64,000 bases of DNA from an uncultured Mucilaginibacter sp. (GCF_946479965.1 NZ_CAMLHX010000014.1:19121-83120), one strand, 5' to 3'; counted from the first letter of the stretch, positions 8,828 to 17,758 are shown. Made by a program: numbers and translations. Notes: generated by a model from the sequence alone, not told the origin.

Positions 8828-10627
8828 TTAAGCGGTAGCAAATTTTAATTCAAATTCAGATCCCTTGTCTTTTTCAGACCGTACGCTGATAGATCCATTC
8901 AGCCTTTTCACAATTGTATTCACATAGCTCAGCCCAAGGCCAAAACCTTTAACATTATGCACATTGCCTGTTGGTATGCGGTAAAACTGTTCGAAAATTT
9001 TGGCCTGCTGGTCGCGGCTCATGCCAATGCCCTCGTCGGCCACCTTAATTACCACCTGCCCGGTTTTATTAAAGCTGCTTATGGTTATCTTCGGTTTGCC
9101 TTCGCTGTATTTAATCGCATTGTCTACCAGATTATAAAGCACGTTAGAAAAATGCAGCTCATCGGCAATAATAACCGGGTTTTCTGCACTTAGCTCTAAC
9201 TTTATTTCAGCATCGCATTTTTGCAATTTAAGCTCCATGCTATCCAAAACAATAGCTATTAGTTCGTTTATATTTACCGGCTTGTTCTCCAGTTTAAAAT
9301 CGTTTTTATCTATACGGGCAACATTAAGTACCCGTTCAATATGATTACCCAGACGAGCATTTTCTTCATAAATAATGTTAGCCAGGCGGGCTATGCGACT
9401 TCTGTCAGCGCTTATTTCAGGATCAAGTAATGATTCGCTGGCTATCATTATGGTCGATACTGGCGTTTTAAACTCGTGGGTCATGTTGTTGATGAAATCC
9501 GTTTTCATTTCGGATATCTTCTTTTGCCTTATAATAGTAATTAATGTATAACCAAAGCAAAATATCAGCACAAAAAGCAAGCCTGCGGTTGTTGCCATTG
9601 AAGCTTTCATTTTGCCAAGAATAAGTGAGTTCTTTTCAGGGAAAGAAAGTTTTATTTTGCCCGGATCATTAACAACGTCTTTTGTAAAAATGGCGGTCTC
9701 ATAAGTATTACCCGGGGTAAACTCAGGTTTTTTTGCAGCATCAGCAGCGCTTGTAAATATCAGTGAATCGCCATTGGCATTGGTTACATCGTAATAAAAA
9801 GGCCCATTAATATTCCTGCCTTGCAACTCAAAACGAAGTAGTGAGTCTATCCATTTGCGGTCAAGACGCTTTTTTAATGGTTCGCCGGAGCGCTGGTATT
9901 CAGCCAGAAGGGTCTCCATAGAAGTTCCGTTCCCGGCAAGAGCGGCAGCATGCTTTAAAGAGTCTTCAGTCATCTCGCTAAGCATCTGCTTAACCTGCCT
10001 TATACTGCGTTCCTTTTCCTTCCGCATTTGCTCTTTTTGCCAAAGTTCATTAAGTTGCAGTTGCGCAACTACCTGCGGGCCGTATAAGGGGTCTACGTAC
10101 TGAGCAAAAACAGTGTCATATTTATTGATCCTTCCCTTTCGCTTAACATATTTAGGCTTGGGCAACGGGGTTAACCGGCCCTGTATGTTACCAAAATTGT
10201 CAACATAAAAGTCCATTTTAACTTTACCAGAAAATTCTTCGTCAAATTTCTGGCTGAAAATTAATCGCTGCAGGCTATCACTTAGCAAAGCAATACGTTT
10301 TTGACGTGCAATTGAAACTCTGCTACTTTGCAAGGTATCTTTTGGAATTATTTTAATCTGCGGCCCGTACTTTTTGGTTGTCGCGATATTAAACTCCGCA
10401 CCGGGGCGGGCGCTAGTACTACCGATAGCCTTTTTTGCCAAAAACCTATCGGCATCATGCTTACTTAACTTATCAACTACATTATTTAGAGCGCCGTTAA
10501 CTGTGCTGTCAAATAGTTGCGACTGCATATCATAACTTTGCATAAGGAAGTATAACTGCATGGTAATTACACCAAGCAATGCAAAGCTCATCAGGCCAAT
10601 AATTATACGTATGCTCCTTTTTTTCAA
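8828..10627 (-). CDS. sensor histidine kinase, RprX-like
   Basis: This 599-residue membrane kinase has one N-terminal helix (about 7-27), a long periplasmic sensor region (about 28-340) and a second helix (about 343-365). The cytoplasmic part has the H box NMTHEFKTPVSTI (phospho-accepting His) near 385, the N box NLVDNAIKYS near 492 and glycine boxes VADEGIGMS and GFGLGLSYV near 530-570. The periplasmic region contains a coiled-coil-like charged stretch (LWQKEQMRKEKERS). It is the first gene of a kinase-regulator operon and resembles RprX; no PAS or HAMP domain is obvious. Confidence 0.92.
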   Translation of the reverse strand: MKKRSIRIIIGLMSFALLGVITMQLYFLMQSYDMQSQLFDSTVNGALNNVVDKLSKHDADRFLAKKAIGSTSARPGAEFNIATTKKYGPQIKIIPKDTLQSSRVSIARQKRIALLSDSLQRLIFSQKFDEEFSGKVKMDFYVDNFGNIQGRLTPLPKPKYVKRKGRINKYDTVFAQYVDPLYGPQVVAQLQLNELWQKEQMRKEKERSIRQVKQMLSEMTEDSLKHAAALAGNGTSMETLLAEYQRSGEPLKKRLDRKWIDSLLRFELQGRNINGPFYYDVTNANGDSLIFTSAADAAKKPEFTPGNTYETAIFTKDVVNDPGKIKLSFPEKNSLILGKMKASMATTAGLLFVLIFCFGYTLITIIRQKKISEMKTDFINNMTHEFKTPVSTIMIASESLLDPEISADRSRIARLANIIYEENARLGNHIERVLNVARIDKNDFKLENKPVNINELIAIVLDSMELKLQKCDAEIKLELSAENPVIIADELHFSNVLYNLVDNAIKYSEGKPKITISSFNKTGQVVIKVADEGIGMSRDQQAKIFEQFYRIPTGNVHNVKGFGLGLSYVNTIVKRLNGSISVRSEKDKGSEFELKFATA

Positions 10628-10721
10628 AGCGATAAAATCAACAAGAGTTTATTATAATATCTCCGCAAATACAAAAATATTTTAAATATGCCTATGCGGC
10701 CGGTATTTAACAATTTTTAAC

Positions 10722-10758
10722 AAAAAAGCCTTCCCAATAAATTGAGAAGGCTAAAAAA
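10722..10758 (-). terminator. rho-independent terminator after the DUF3127 gene
   Basis: On the minus strand AGCCTTCTC pairs with GGGAAGGCT (one G-T pair) and is followed by a T run; the plus-strand side also has an A/T run, so it could work both ways. It lies 20 bases after the DUF3127 stop. Confidence 0.8.
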
Positions 10759-10777
10759 TTGTATGTCTTTTATTTTA

Positions 10778-11140
10778 TTAAAACGGCAGATCATCATCAT
10801 CTGCTGCCGAGCTGATATCAGCCGGTGGAGCATATTCCGGAGTTGAGCTTGCGCCTGCGCCGCTTAATACGTTAATGCGCCAAAGCTGCATTGAGTTAAA
10901 ATAGCTTTTTTTGCCGGCTTTGTCTGTCCATGGGCGGCCGCGCAGGTTAAAGAAAACCTCAACATCATCACCCACTTTAACATTATCTAACAGGTTGCAC
11001 CTGTCTTGTATTGCCTCAAACTTTAAGTATTCCGGATATTGAGGATTTTCAACATACTCAACAATTAATTCTCTTTTTTTAAGCGAATCGGTAACCTGTG
11101 CGGTAGCGCCAATTTCGTGTACTTTGCCTTTAATATCCAT
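10778..11140 (-). CDS. DUF3127 family OB-fold-like protein with an SSB-like tail
   Basis: This 120-residue protein matches DUF3127, a small family common in Bacteroidota: MDIKGKVHEIG, RELIVEYVENPQYPEY, CNLLDNVKVGDDVEVFFNLRGR. The predicted OB fold is followed by a flexible linker and ends in DDDDLPF, much like the acidic C-terminal tip of single-stranded DNA-binding protein. In SSB that tip recruits RecO, PriA and other partners, so a role in DNA metabolism is plausible but inferred. I use the ATG at 11140; an upstream start at 11260 would run into the divergent methyltransferase gene and adds an implausible leader. Confidence 0.85.
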   Translation of the reverse strand: MDIKGKVHEIGATAQVTDSLKKRELIVEYVENPQYPEYLKFEAIQDRCNLLDNVKVGDDVEVFFNLRGRPWTDKAGKKSYFNSMQLWRINVLSGAGASSTPEYAPPADISSAADDDDLPF

Positions 11141-11222
11141 CCTTGTAAAAAAATTTAAATGTAAAGTTAATAGATGTAAAGTAAAATTAGGCTTTATTAA
11201 TTCATAAATTCGCCAAAATATT

Positions 11223-12419
11223 ATGCAAGTTTTCCACACCGAAAGTAAGATCGTTATCACCTGTAATAAAAGGCTGTCGCCTTATTTGCAGCAAGAAGTT
11301 GAGCAACTGGGCTTTACCCCTGTCCGCGTATTTCAAACCGGCATTGAATTAAAGGGTACGATTACTGACACCATTCCCCTTAATTTAAATTTACGCTGCG
11401 GCAGCCAGATACTTTACCTGCTAAAAAGTTTCACGGCGGCCAATCCGCAGGAGCTTTATGAAAACCTGGTACAGATTGAATGGGAGCAGTTGATAGACTT
11501 TAGTGGGTACTTTTCTGTAACGTCAAATGTTAATAACGAACATATACTTACCCCGCTTTTTGCCAATGTTAAGGTAAAAGATGCTATTGTTGATCGTATT
11601 AAATCAGTTAAAGGCATTAGGCCCAACTCGGGCTCGGATGCCAATAAAACCGTAATACACCTTTACTGGCAGGATGATAAGGCCGAAGTATTTATAGATA
11701 CATCCGGCGAGACGCTGGCTAAGCACGGTTACCGTAAAATTCCGGGTAAGGCACCTATGTTAGAGGCTTTGGCAGCATCCACAATTATGGCGACAAACTG
11801 GGATAGGAACAGTCCTTTTGTTAATCCGATGTGCGGATCGGGCACGCTGGCTATTGAAGCAGCTTTGTTGGCTACCGAGAAACATCCGGGATTATTTAGG
11901 ATGAACTACGGTTTTATGCATGTTATGGGCTATGATGAACAGGAGTTTTTTACCGAACGTCGTAAACTAAAAGATAAAGCGAAGAAAGAAGTTAGTTTTA
12001 AAATTATAGCTACCGATATATCTGCCGATGCTGTTGATGTGGCAAGAAAGAATGCTAATACAGCAGGCGTAGAACATTTAATTGATTTTGCTGTTTGTGA
12101 TTTTGCCGACACTGAAGTACCTGAAGAAGCGGGTGTGGTGTTTTTTAATCCGGAATATGGCGAGCGTTTAGGCACGCACACCAAACTGGAAGCTACCTAC
12201 AAACGTATGGGCGATTTTATGAAGCAGAACTGCAAAGGCTACCGGGGCTATATATTTACCGGCAACCCTGATCTGGCTAAAAAGATTGGCCTGCGCGCGG
12301 CACGACGAATAGAGTTTTATAACGGTAAATTAGACTGCCGTTTGCTTGAATACGAGCTATATGATGGCACCAGGAGAGCGCCGGAGGAGGCTCAACAATA
12401 TCCAAACGGATTAAAATAA
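11223..12419 (+). CDS. THUMP-domain class I rRNA methyltransferase, RlmL/RlmK-like
   Basis: The 398-residue protein has an N-terminal ferredoxin-like/THUMP region (about 1-155) for RNA binding and a UPF0020 Rossmann methyltransferase domain (about 160-380). The SAM site NPMCGSGTLAIEA lies near residue 200. The catalytic tetrapeptide, usually NPPY, reads NPEY (FFNPEYGERLG) near 305. By family it would methylate guanine N2 in 23S rRNA, though specificity cannot be told from sequence alone. It is divergent from DUF3127 and followed after one base by a small secreted protein gene. Confidence 0.87.
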   Translation: MQVFHTESKIVITCNKRLSPYLQQEVEQLGFTPVRVFQTGIELKGTITDTIPLNLNLRCGSQILYLLKSFTAANPQELYENLVQIEWEQLIDFSGYFSVTSNVNNEHILTPLFANVKVKDAIVDRIKSVKGIRPNSGSDANKTVIHLYWQDDKAEVFIDTSGETLAKHGYRKIPGKAPMLEALAASTIMATNWDRNSPFVNPMCGSGTLAIEAALLATEKHPGLFRMNYGFMHVMGYDEQEFFTERRKLKDKAKKEVSFKIIATDISADAVDVARKNANTAGVEHLIDFAVCDFADTEVPEEAGVVFFNPEYGERLGTHTKLEATYKRMGDFMKQNCKGYRGYIFTGNPDLAKKIGLRAARRIEFYNGKLDCRLLEYELYDGTRRAPEEAQQYPNGLK

Positions 12420-12420
12420 T

Positions 12421-12915
12421 ATGAAAAAAATAATTCTGCTTTTTGCTGCTACCCTATTTACTGCATCGTGCTTTGCACAACAAGAGCTTGCTTTTCCGTT
12501 TCAAGGCGGCAAGGAGGTAATGAACAGCTTCTTTAAGCAGAATGTTAATGTTTCATCAGACATGGTGAAAAGAAAAGCCACCGGCACAGCCATTTTTAAG
12601 TTTACATCAGATACTACCGGTGCCATTAAGAAAATAATTGTTTATTATGCTGATGATGTATCCCTGGTTACGCCAATTATTGAGGCGCTAAAAAAATCAG
12701 ACGGTAAATGGATAATTCCATTCAGAGAAAAAGCACATGATTTTATAATTCCCTTTAAAGTCAGTTTTAAGGCGCCTGTAACGGGGAGCGCCGCACTGCA
12801 GAAAGCCGTTTACGATTTCTACCGCAATCGTAAACCTTTGCTTTCTAACGACCAGGTTCCATTAGACGTAGCAACCCTGCTGCCCACAGTATCAATAATT
12901 TATGAGATAAATTAA
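12421..12915 (+). CDS. small secreted protein, possible TonB-C-like fold
   Basis: The 164-residue product has a clear signal peptide (MKKIILLFAATLFTASCFAQ; cleavage near residue 19). The middle (TAIFKFTSDTTGAIKKI, then a helix with PIIEALKKSDGKW) resembles the strand-helix-strand pattern of TonB C-terminal domains, but the similarity is weak. It begins two bases after the methyltransferase stop and is probably translated from the same mRNA. The function is unknown. Confidence 0.7.
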   Translation: MKKIILLFAATLFTASCFAQQELAFPFQGGKEVMNSFFKQNVNVSSDMVKRKATGTAIFKFTSDTTGAIKKIIVYYADDVSLVTPIIEALKKSDGKWIIPFREKAHDFIIPFKVSFKAPVTGSAALQKAVYDFYRNRKPLLSNDQVPLDVATLLPTVSIIYEIN

Positions 12916-13000
12916 TTATTATTTTATTAAGATAAAATCTAAAGGCAAATTATTCTCGTAAGTTGTTTTAAAGTTAAAGCTGAAATACGATTTTATAAAT

Positions 13001-13225
13001 ATGACGAACGCCACTGGTTTAAAAATTAAGGCTATCGCCGCCAACATCCGCACGAAACGAGAGAAAAGCAACTATACACAGGAGTATTTAGCTTATAAAT
13101 TAAACATCTCGCAAAATGCTTATAGCAAAATAGAGTTAGGCTATACCAAAATAACGCTGGAACGCCTGTTCCAGATAGCCGAGATACTTGAAACTGATCC
13201 TGTATTGCTGCTTAATTTAGATTAA
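13001..13225 (+). CDS. small XRE-family HTH regulator
   Basis: This 74-residue protein is little more than one Cro/CI helix-turn-helix: IRTKREKSNYTQEYLAYKLN, with the recognition helix in ISQNAYSKIELGYTKI and a closing helix LERLFQIAEILETD. It has no sensor or dimerisation domain, so it may act as a simple repressor or as an orphan antitoxin-like regulator; no toxin gene is adjacent. Confidence 0.85.
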   Translation: MTNATGLKIKAIAANIRTKREKSNYTQEYLAYKLNISQNAYSKIELGYTKITLERLFQIAEILETDPVLLLNLD

Positions 13226-13282
13226 CCGCTTATTTTAAAAAGTTAGTACGGTATTTGCGCCATTGCTGTAATATTGCAGCTT

Positions 13283-13927
13283 ATGGAGCACACTGATATT
13301 ATTAATAAAACAATAGATTTCGTTAAAGAAACGCTGAAGGACGCAGAAGGCGGGCACGATTGGCATCATATTGAGCGGGTTTATAATAACGCGAAAAACA
13401 TAGCCGAAACAGAAGATGCCGATATACTGGTAGTTGAATTGGCCGCCCTGCTGCATGATATTGCCGACCCCAAGTTTAACAACGGCGATGAAGAAAAAGG
13501 CCCCGCGCTTGCGGCGGAGTTCCTAACAAGTATCGGGATCGATCCGGTTGTAATAGCCCACGTCCAAAATATCATACGGTATATGTCGTTCAAATCATCG
13601 TTTGACGAGCCTAAATTCACTTCGATAGAAATGCAGATTGTACAGGATGCCGACAGGCTGGATGCTATGGGTGCAATTGGCATAGCGCGTGCTTTTAATT
13701 ATGGCGGGCATAAAGGTCGCGCTATTTATGACCCGGCGATAAAGCCGGAAATCCATGCCAACAAAGAGGCCTATAAAAACTCAACCGCGCCTACCATTAA
13801 CCATTTTTACGAAAAGCTGTTGCTGCTTAAAGATAAAATGAATACCGAAACCGGCATGCGCCTTGCCCAACAGCGCCACAACTTTATGCTGGTTTATTTA
13901 GATCAGTTTTATAAGGAAGTTAAATAA
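13283..13927 (+). CDS. HD-domain phosphohydrolase, YedJ-like
   Basis: The 214-residue protein has an HD-type metal site: GGHDWHHIERVY near residue 25, LLHDIADPKF near 60 (the His-Asp pair) and QDADRLDAMGAIG near 125. These fit the soluble YedJ-like HD phosphohydrolase family; likely substrates are nucleotides or other phosphate esters, but none is identified. The start is the ATG at 13283; a TTG at 13274 is less likely. Confidence 0.87.
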   Translation: MEHTDIINKTIDFVKETLKDAEGGHDWHHIERVYNNAKNIAETEDADILVVELAALLHDIADPKFNNGDEEKGPALAAEFLTSIGIDPVVIAHVQNIIRYMSFKSSFDEPKFTSIEMQIVQDADRLDAMGAIGIARAFNYGGHKGRAIYDPAIKPEIHANKEAYKNSTAPTINHFYEKLLLLKDKMNTETGMRLAQQRHNFMLVYLDQFYKEVK

Positions 13928-14083
13928 GCCCATCAACAACACTATACCATATAGATATTCAGCATGTCGAAAATAATTATCGCAAACGTTTAAACTTATA
14001 TTCATCTCCTTCGTCCATACACAACAATGTAAAAGATGTAGTATATAATGTCACATCATAAGTAAATGTTGTTATTTAGCAGT

Positions 14084-14620
14084 ATGAAACGAATACCCCT
14101 GATTATATCTTTTTTAATACTTTCTATAACTATTGCCTTTGCACAAAGCGCGGCTACTGTCACAAAATCAAGCATTAAGTTTCAGATAAAGAACCTGGGC
14201 ATTAACACCGGCGGAACTATAGGCGGTGTAAAGGCTACTATCGTATTTAACCCGGCCCAGCTGGCAACAAGCAGCATTGAGGCCACCGCCGATGTTACTA
14301 CCATAAACACAGACAACGATGAACGTGACGCGCATTTACGCAGCGCCGACTTTTTTGACGTGCAGCGTTACCCGCATATCATCATGAAATCGGTATCCTT
14401 TAAGCGCAAAAGCGGGGCTAATTATGTGGGAAAATTTAATGTCACTATAAAGGATAAAACCAAGCAATTAGATGTACCCTTTACTTACGTTGAGAACGGT
14501 AACACCGCTACTATAACCGGCACCCTTAAACTTAATCGCCTTGATTTTGGTGTGGGTGGTTCAAGCCTGGTATTGTCAAACGACGTTACTGCTACCATAA
14601 CCGTAGAGATGAGTAAATAG
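14084..14620 (+). CDS. YceI family periplasmic lipid-binding protein
   Basis: The protein has a signal peptide (MKRIPLIISFLILSITIAFAQ) and a lipocalin-like beta barrel typical of YceI: SSIKFQIKNLGINTGG, then TINTDNDERDAHLRSADFFDV near residue 85 and GTLKLNRLDFGVGG near 150. YceI proteins bind polyisoprenoid-type lipids in the periplasm. An in-frame ATG at 14066 would add six residues before the signal peptide and is less likely. Confidence 0.88.
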   Translation: MKRIPLIISFLILSITIAFAQSAATVTKSSIKFQIKNLGINTGGTIGGVKATIVFNPAQLATSSIEATADVTTINTDNDERDAHLRSADFFDVQRYPHIIMKSVSFKRKSGANYVGKFNVTIKDKTKQLDVPFTYVENGNTATITGTLKLNRLDFGVGGSSLVLSNDVTATITVEMSK

Positions 14621-14628
14621 AAGCAGGG

Positions 14629-14847
14629 TGTTGCAGAAATATATACAACACTTTGCAACACTCGCAACAGCTTTTTTTTTGAAAGTGTTTGATTATTAGC
14701 TATTTGCAAGTATTAAATGTTTTAACATGCAACACTTTGCAACACCAATATCTTCACATTTTCCAATACTATCTTCACGCTTTTATCGCTAACATTCTCT
14801 AAATAAGAATGTTGCAATTTTTACCTCTGATTTCACTCCTTGCAACA
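14629..14847. repeat. TGTTGCA heptamer cluster (gap 14621-14935)
   Basis: The 315-base gap before the PhoR-like kinase has six exact TGTTGCA/TGCAACA sites: 14629, 14654, 14728, 14738, 14810 and 14841, plus CGCAACA at 14663. Two of them are part of a repeated 15-mer (AACACTTTGCAACAC at 14647 and 14731). Orientation is mixed. The same heptamer clusters again at 46176-46374. I see no gene here. Confidence 0.75.
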
Positions 14848-14935
14848 GCTTACCACAACACTTGCTATAGCAAACTTAACCTTTCCATATTATCCTGTTA
14901 AACTATTCCGTTAGTAATTTCATACTTTTATTGCT

Positions 14936-16000
14936 ATGAAATTCAGGGTACTAATTTTGATCAACGCAGGGGCGGTGGCCATCACACTGTCTGCTGTTAA
15001 TTACTATTTTCAGCGCAGCCTTTACGATATGGCCATCGCCTTTACAGCCACCCTTGTTACCAGCTTTATTGTCTTTTATTACCTGATAGAAAAATACATC
15101 TACTCAAAAATAATACTCATTTATAAGCTGATACATAACCTTAAACTGGGCCGCGACCTGCGCGACGCTTTGGGCGAACATACCAGCGCCGACCCCATCA
15201 ACGACGTAGAAAAAGAGGTTAAGGAATGGGCCAAACAGAAAAAAACCGAAATTGATGCTTTGAAAACCCAGGAGAAATTCAGGCGCGACTTTTTATCCAA
15301 CATATCGCACGAATTTAAAACCCCTTTGTTTGCCATACAGGGATACATAGAAGCCGTACAGGATGATGACCTGGAGGATAAAGCAATGGCACGCCAGTTT
15401 TTAGAGAAGGCATCACGGAATGTAGACCGGCTAAGCTATCTGATAAAAGACCTGGACGAGATATCAAAACTGGAATCGGGCGAGCTGCCTATTAACTACA
15501 CCAAATTTAAAATTAACGACCTGATAAAGGAGGTTATGGAAAGTTTGGAGCTAAAGGCAAAGCAGCATAATATTAAGCTAAGTTTTAAGCAGAAGTACGA
15601 TGAGGCCACAATGGTAACTGCCGACAGGGACAAAATTACGCAGGTGCTGGTTAATTTGCTGGATAATTCTTTTAAGTATGGCAAGGAGGATGGTACTACA
15701 TCGGTAACGCTGTTCGACCTGCATGATACGGTATTGATAGAGGTAACCGATGACGGGATCGGTATTGAAGAAAAATATCTGCCACGCCTTTTTGAGCGTT
15801 TTTTCCGCACAGATGCCAGCCGCTCAAGGCAAATTGGAGGTTCGGGGCTTGGGTTGGCCATTGTTAAGCACATTATAGAGGCGCACCAGCAAACCATTAA
15901 TGTACGCAGCACAGAGGGCCTCGGATCAACCTTTGGCTTCACTTTGCAGAAGGTTAAGCAAGGGTTACCATTCCCCGGATTACCAATATTAAAAAGTTAA
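14936..16000 (+). CDS. PhoR-like sensor histidine kinase
   Basis: The 354-residue kinase has two N-terminal membrane helices (about 5-23 and 34-52) with almost no periplasmic loop, then a coiled linker, the H box SNISHEFKTPLFAI near 125, the N box NLLDNSFKYG near 240 and glycine boxes VTDDGIGIEE and GGSGLGLAIVKH. The compact layout and its position upstream of a DUF47/Pit phosphate pair fit a PhoR-like phosphate sensor, which usually signals through transporter contacts rather than through a periplasmic domain. No response regulator gene is adjacent; PhoB would be elsewhere. Its stop codon overlaps a Pho-box-like direct repeat. Confidence 0.85.
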   Translation: MKFRVLILINAGAVAITLSAVNYYFQRSLYDMAIAFTATLVTSFIVFYYLIEKYIYSKIILIYKLIHNLKLGRDLRDALGEHTSADPINDVEKEVKEWAKQKKTEIDALKTQEKFRRDFLSNISHEFKTPLFAIQGYIEAVQDDDLEDKAMARQFLEKASRNVDRLSYLIKDLDEISKLESGELPINYTKFKINDLIKEVMESLELKAKQHNIKLSFKQKYDEATMVTADRDKITQVLVNLLDNSFKYGKEDGTTSVTLFDLHDTVLIEVTDDGIGIEEKYLPRLFERFFRTDASRSRQIGGSGLGLAIVKHIIEAHQQTINVRSTEGLGSTFGFTLQKVKQGLPFPGLPILKS

Positions 16001-16030
16001 CATTAACTTAACATTGCGAATGTACCTTTG
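15997..16030 (+). promoter_or_regulatory. Pho-box-like direct repeat and -7 element before the phosphate genes
   Basis: TTAACA (15997-16002) and TTAACA (16008-16013) are separated by five bases, an 11-base period as in Pho boxes bound by PhoB/PhoP-type regulators. A Bacteroidota -7 element TACCTTTG lies at 16023-16030, so the repeat sits where the -33 contact would be and a good TTG is missing. That is the layout of activator-dependent pho promoters. It would drive DUF47 and Pit. Confidence 0.6.
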
Positions 16031-16047
16031 GTGCAAATATTATTAAA

Positions 16048-16698
16048 ATGTCATTAAACAGTATCTTCCAGTATTTTGTGCCAAAGGATAAAAAAGTTTT
16101 TTTTCCGCTATTTGAACAAGCCGCAAACAATGCCGTAGTAATGTCGACCATTTTGGTTGAAGCGGTTAATTCAAGCAATCCCGCTACGCGCGAAGAGCTG
16201 TTTAAACAAATTGATAAGTTGGAAAATAAAGGCGATGAAATAACCCACCAGGTTTTTTTAGAGTTAGGAAAAAACTTTATTACTCCGTTTGACCGCGAAG
16301 ATATCCACGCGCTTACCAGCGCCATTGATGACGTTGCTGATTATATCCAAGGTGCGGCCAATCGTATGAACCTTTATCGTATTGACGATTATAACGAGCA
16401 TATCCGTAAACTTTGTGAGCTTTGTCTGCAAGGCGCTACTGAGCTTGAAAAAGCAGTGCGCGAATTGAAGGACCTTCGTAACGTACGTGCCATAGCCGAC
16501 TCATGCATTCGCATTAACAGCGTTGAAAATCAAGCCGATTATGTATTTGACCGTGCCGTTGCCGATCTATTCCTTTACGAGAAAGATGCTATCCGCCTTA
16601 TAAAATACAAAGAGATCTATGCCGCATTAGAAACCGCCACAGATATGTGCGAGGACGCGGCTGATGTTATGGAATCCATTTTAGTTAAAAACGCCTAA
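16048..16698 (+). CDS. DUF47 phosphate transport accessory protein (PhoU-like)
   Basis: This 216-residue all-helical cytoplasmic protein belongs to DUF47, a PhoU-related family that is almost always encoded beside Pit transporters. The conserved helix EEVTHQVF-like text appears as KGDEITHQVFLEL near residue 62, then FITPFDREDIHALTSAID and YDVADYIQGAANR, with E/D clusters for metal or phosphate-linked regulation. The pit gene starts 15 bases downstream. A Pho-box-like site lies upstream. Confidence 0.92.
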   Translation: MSLNSIFQYFVPKDKKVFFPLFEQAANNAVVMSTILVEAVNSSNPATREELFKQIDKLENKGDEITHQVFLELGKNFITPFDREDIHALTSAIDDVADYIQGAANRMNLYRIDDYNEHIRKLCELCLQGATELEKAVRELKDLRNVRAIADSCIRINSVENQADYVFDRAVADLFLYEKDAIRLIKYKEIYAALETATDMCEDAADVMESILVKNA

Positions 16699-16713
16699 TT
16701 TTTATAAATTTAA

Positions 16714-17727
16714 ATGGTTACCACCCTTTTAGTTATTGTAGTTGCCCTTGCGTTAATATTTGATTATACCAACGGTTTTCACGATGCGGCCAACTCAATA
16801 GCCACTGTAGTTTCAACCAAAGTATTAACCCCCTTTCAGGCTGTTGCCTGGGCGGCAGCGTTTAACTTTTTAGCTTATTTTGTAGTAAAAGATCATAAAG
16901 TAGCCAATACCGTAGCAAAAATAGTAATTATGGAATATGTTAATATCCACGTACTATTGGCGGGGCTATTTGCAGCAATTACCTGGAACCTTATTACATG
17001 GTGGTTTGGTATCCCCTCCAGCTCATCACACACACTTATAGGCGGTTTTGCGGGCGCAGGTATCACCAACGCGCTTTATATGGGCGCGGCACCGCTTGAT
17101 GCTGTTAACATGCATTACATTACTACAATTATAATGTATATAGTTTTGGCCCCCGTAATAGGCTTAACTATTGGCTATATTATAACAATTACAATTATGC
17201 GGATATGCCGAAACGCAAGGCCTGCCACGGCCGAGCGCTGGTTCAAAGCACTGCAATTGATAACCTCAGCTTTATTAAGTTTCGCTCACGGTACTAACGA
17301 TGCACAAAAGGTAATGGGTATACTTTATGTAGCCATGGTAGCAGAGAAAGTAGTGCTGCCGGATGCACCTATGCCTGAGTGGATACCATTGGCCTGTTAT
17401 TCGGCAATAGCGTTAGGCACCATGTCTGGTGGTTGGAAGATTGTTAAAACCATGGGTAGCAAGATCACCAAGATCACTTCATTAGAGGGTGTTAGCGCTG
17501 AAACAGCAGCTGCCATCACATTAAAAATAACCGAGCATTATGGTATACCGGTTTCTACTACACATACCATTACGGGGTCAATTATAGGTGTGGGTTTAAC
17601 AAAACGTATATCAGCCGTACGCTGGGGTGTAACAATCCCCTTAATGTGGGCCTGGATAATTACCATCCCCATATCAGCAATATTAGCAGGCACAGTATTT
17701 ATGCTGATGCGCGTTTTTGGCTACTAA
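16714..17727 (+). CDS. pit: PiT-family inorganic phosphate transporter
   Basis: The 337-residue inner-membrane protein has about ten helices and the duplicated PiT signatures: FDYTNGFHDAANSIATVV near residue 12 and FAHGTNDAQKVMG near 190, plus SSSSHTLIGGFAGAG near 105 and PVSTTHTITGSIIGVG near 275. It imports metal-phosphate complexes driven by the proton gradient. It lies directly after DUF47 and likely shares its promoter. The length is on the short side for the family, as in other bacterial low-affinity forms. Confidence 0.95.
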   Translation: MVTTLLVIVVALALIFDYTNGFHDAANSIATVVSTKVLTPFQAVAWAAAFNFLAYFVVKDHKVANTVAKIVIMEYVNIHVLLAGLFAAITWNLITWWFGIPSSSSHTLIGGFAGAGITNALYMGAAPLDAVNMHYITTIIMYIVLAPVIGLTIGYIITITIMRICRNARPATAERWFKALQLITSALLSFAHGTNDAQKVMGILYVAMVAEKVVLPDAPMPEWIPLACYSAIALGTMSGGWKIVKTMGSKITKITSLEGVSAETAAAITLKITEHYGIPVSTTHTITGSIIGVGLTKRISAVRWGVTIPLMWAWIITIPISAILAGTVFMLMRVFGY

Positions 17728-17758
17728 AACTCTTTTACCCTTTTGATGTTGTAACGGT

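Noticed and set aside
11141..11260. N-terminal extension of the DUF3127 gene up to 11260
   Set aside because: The extension is not DUF3127-like and overlaps the start of the divergent methyltransferase gene; the family starts with MDIKGKV at 11140.
14629..14847. The repeated TGCAACA words as a CRISPR-like array
   Set aside because: Units are 7 bases, irregularly spaced and in both orientations; no cas genes are in the window.
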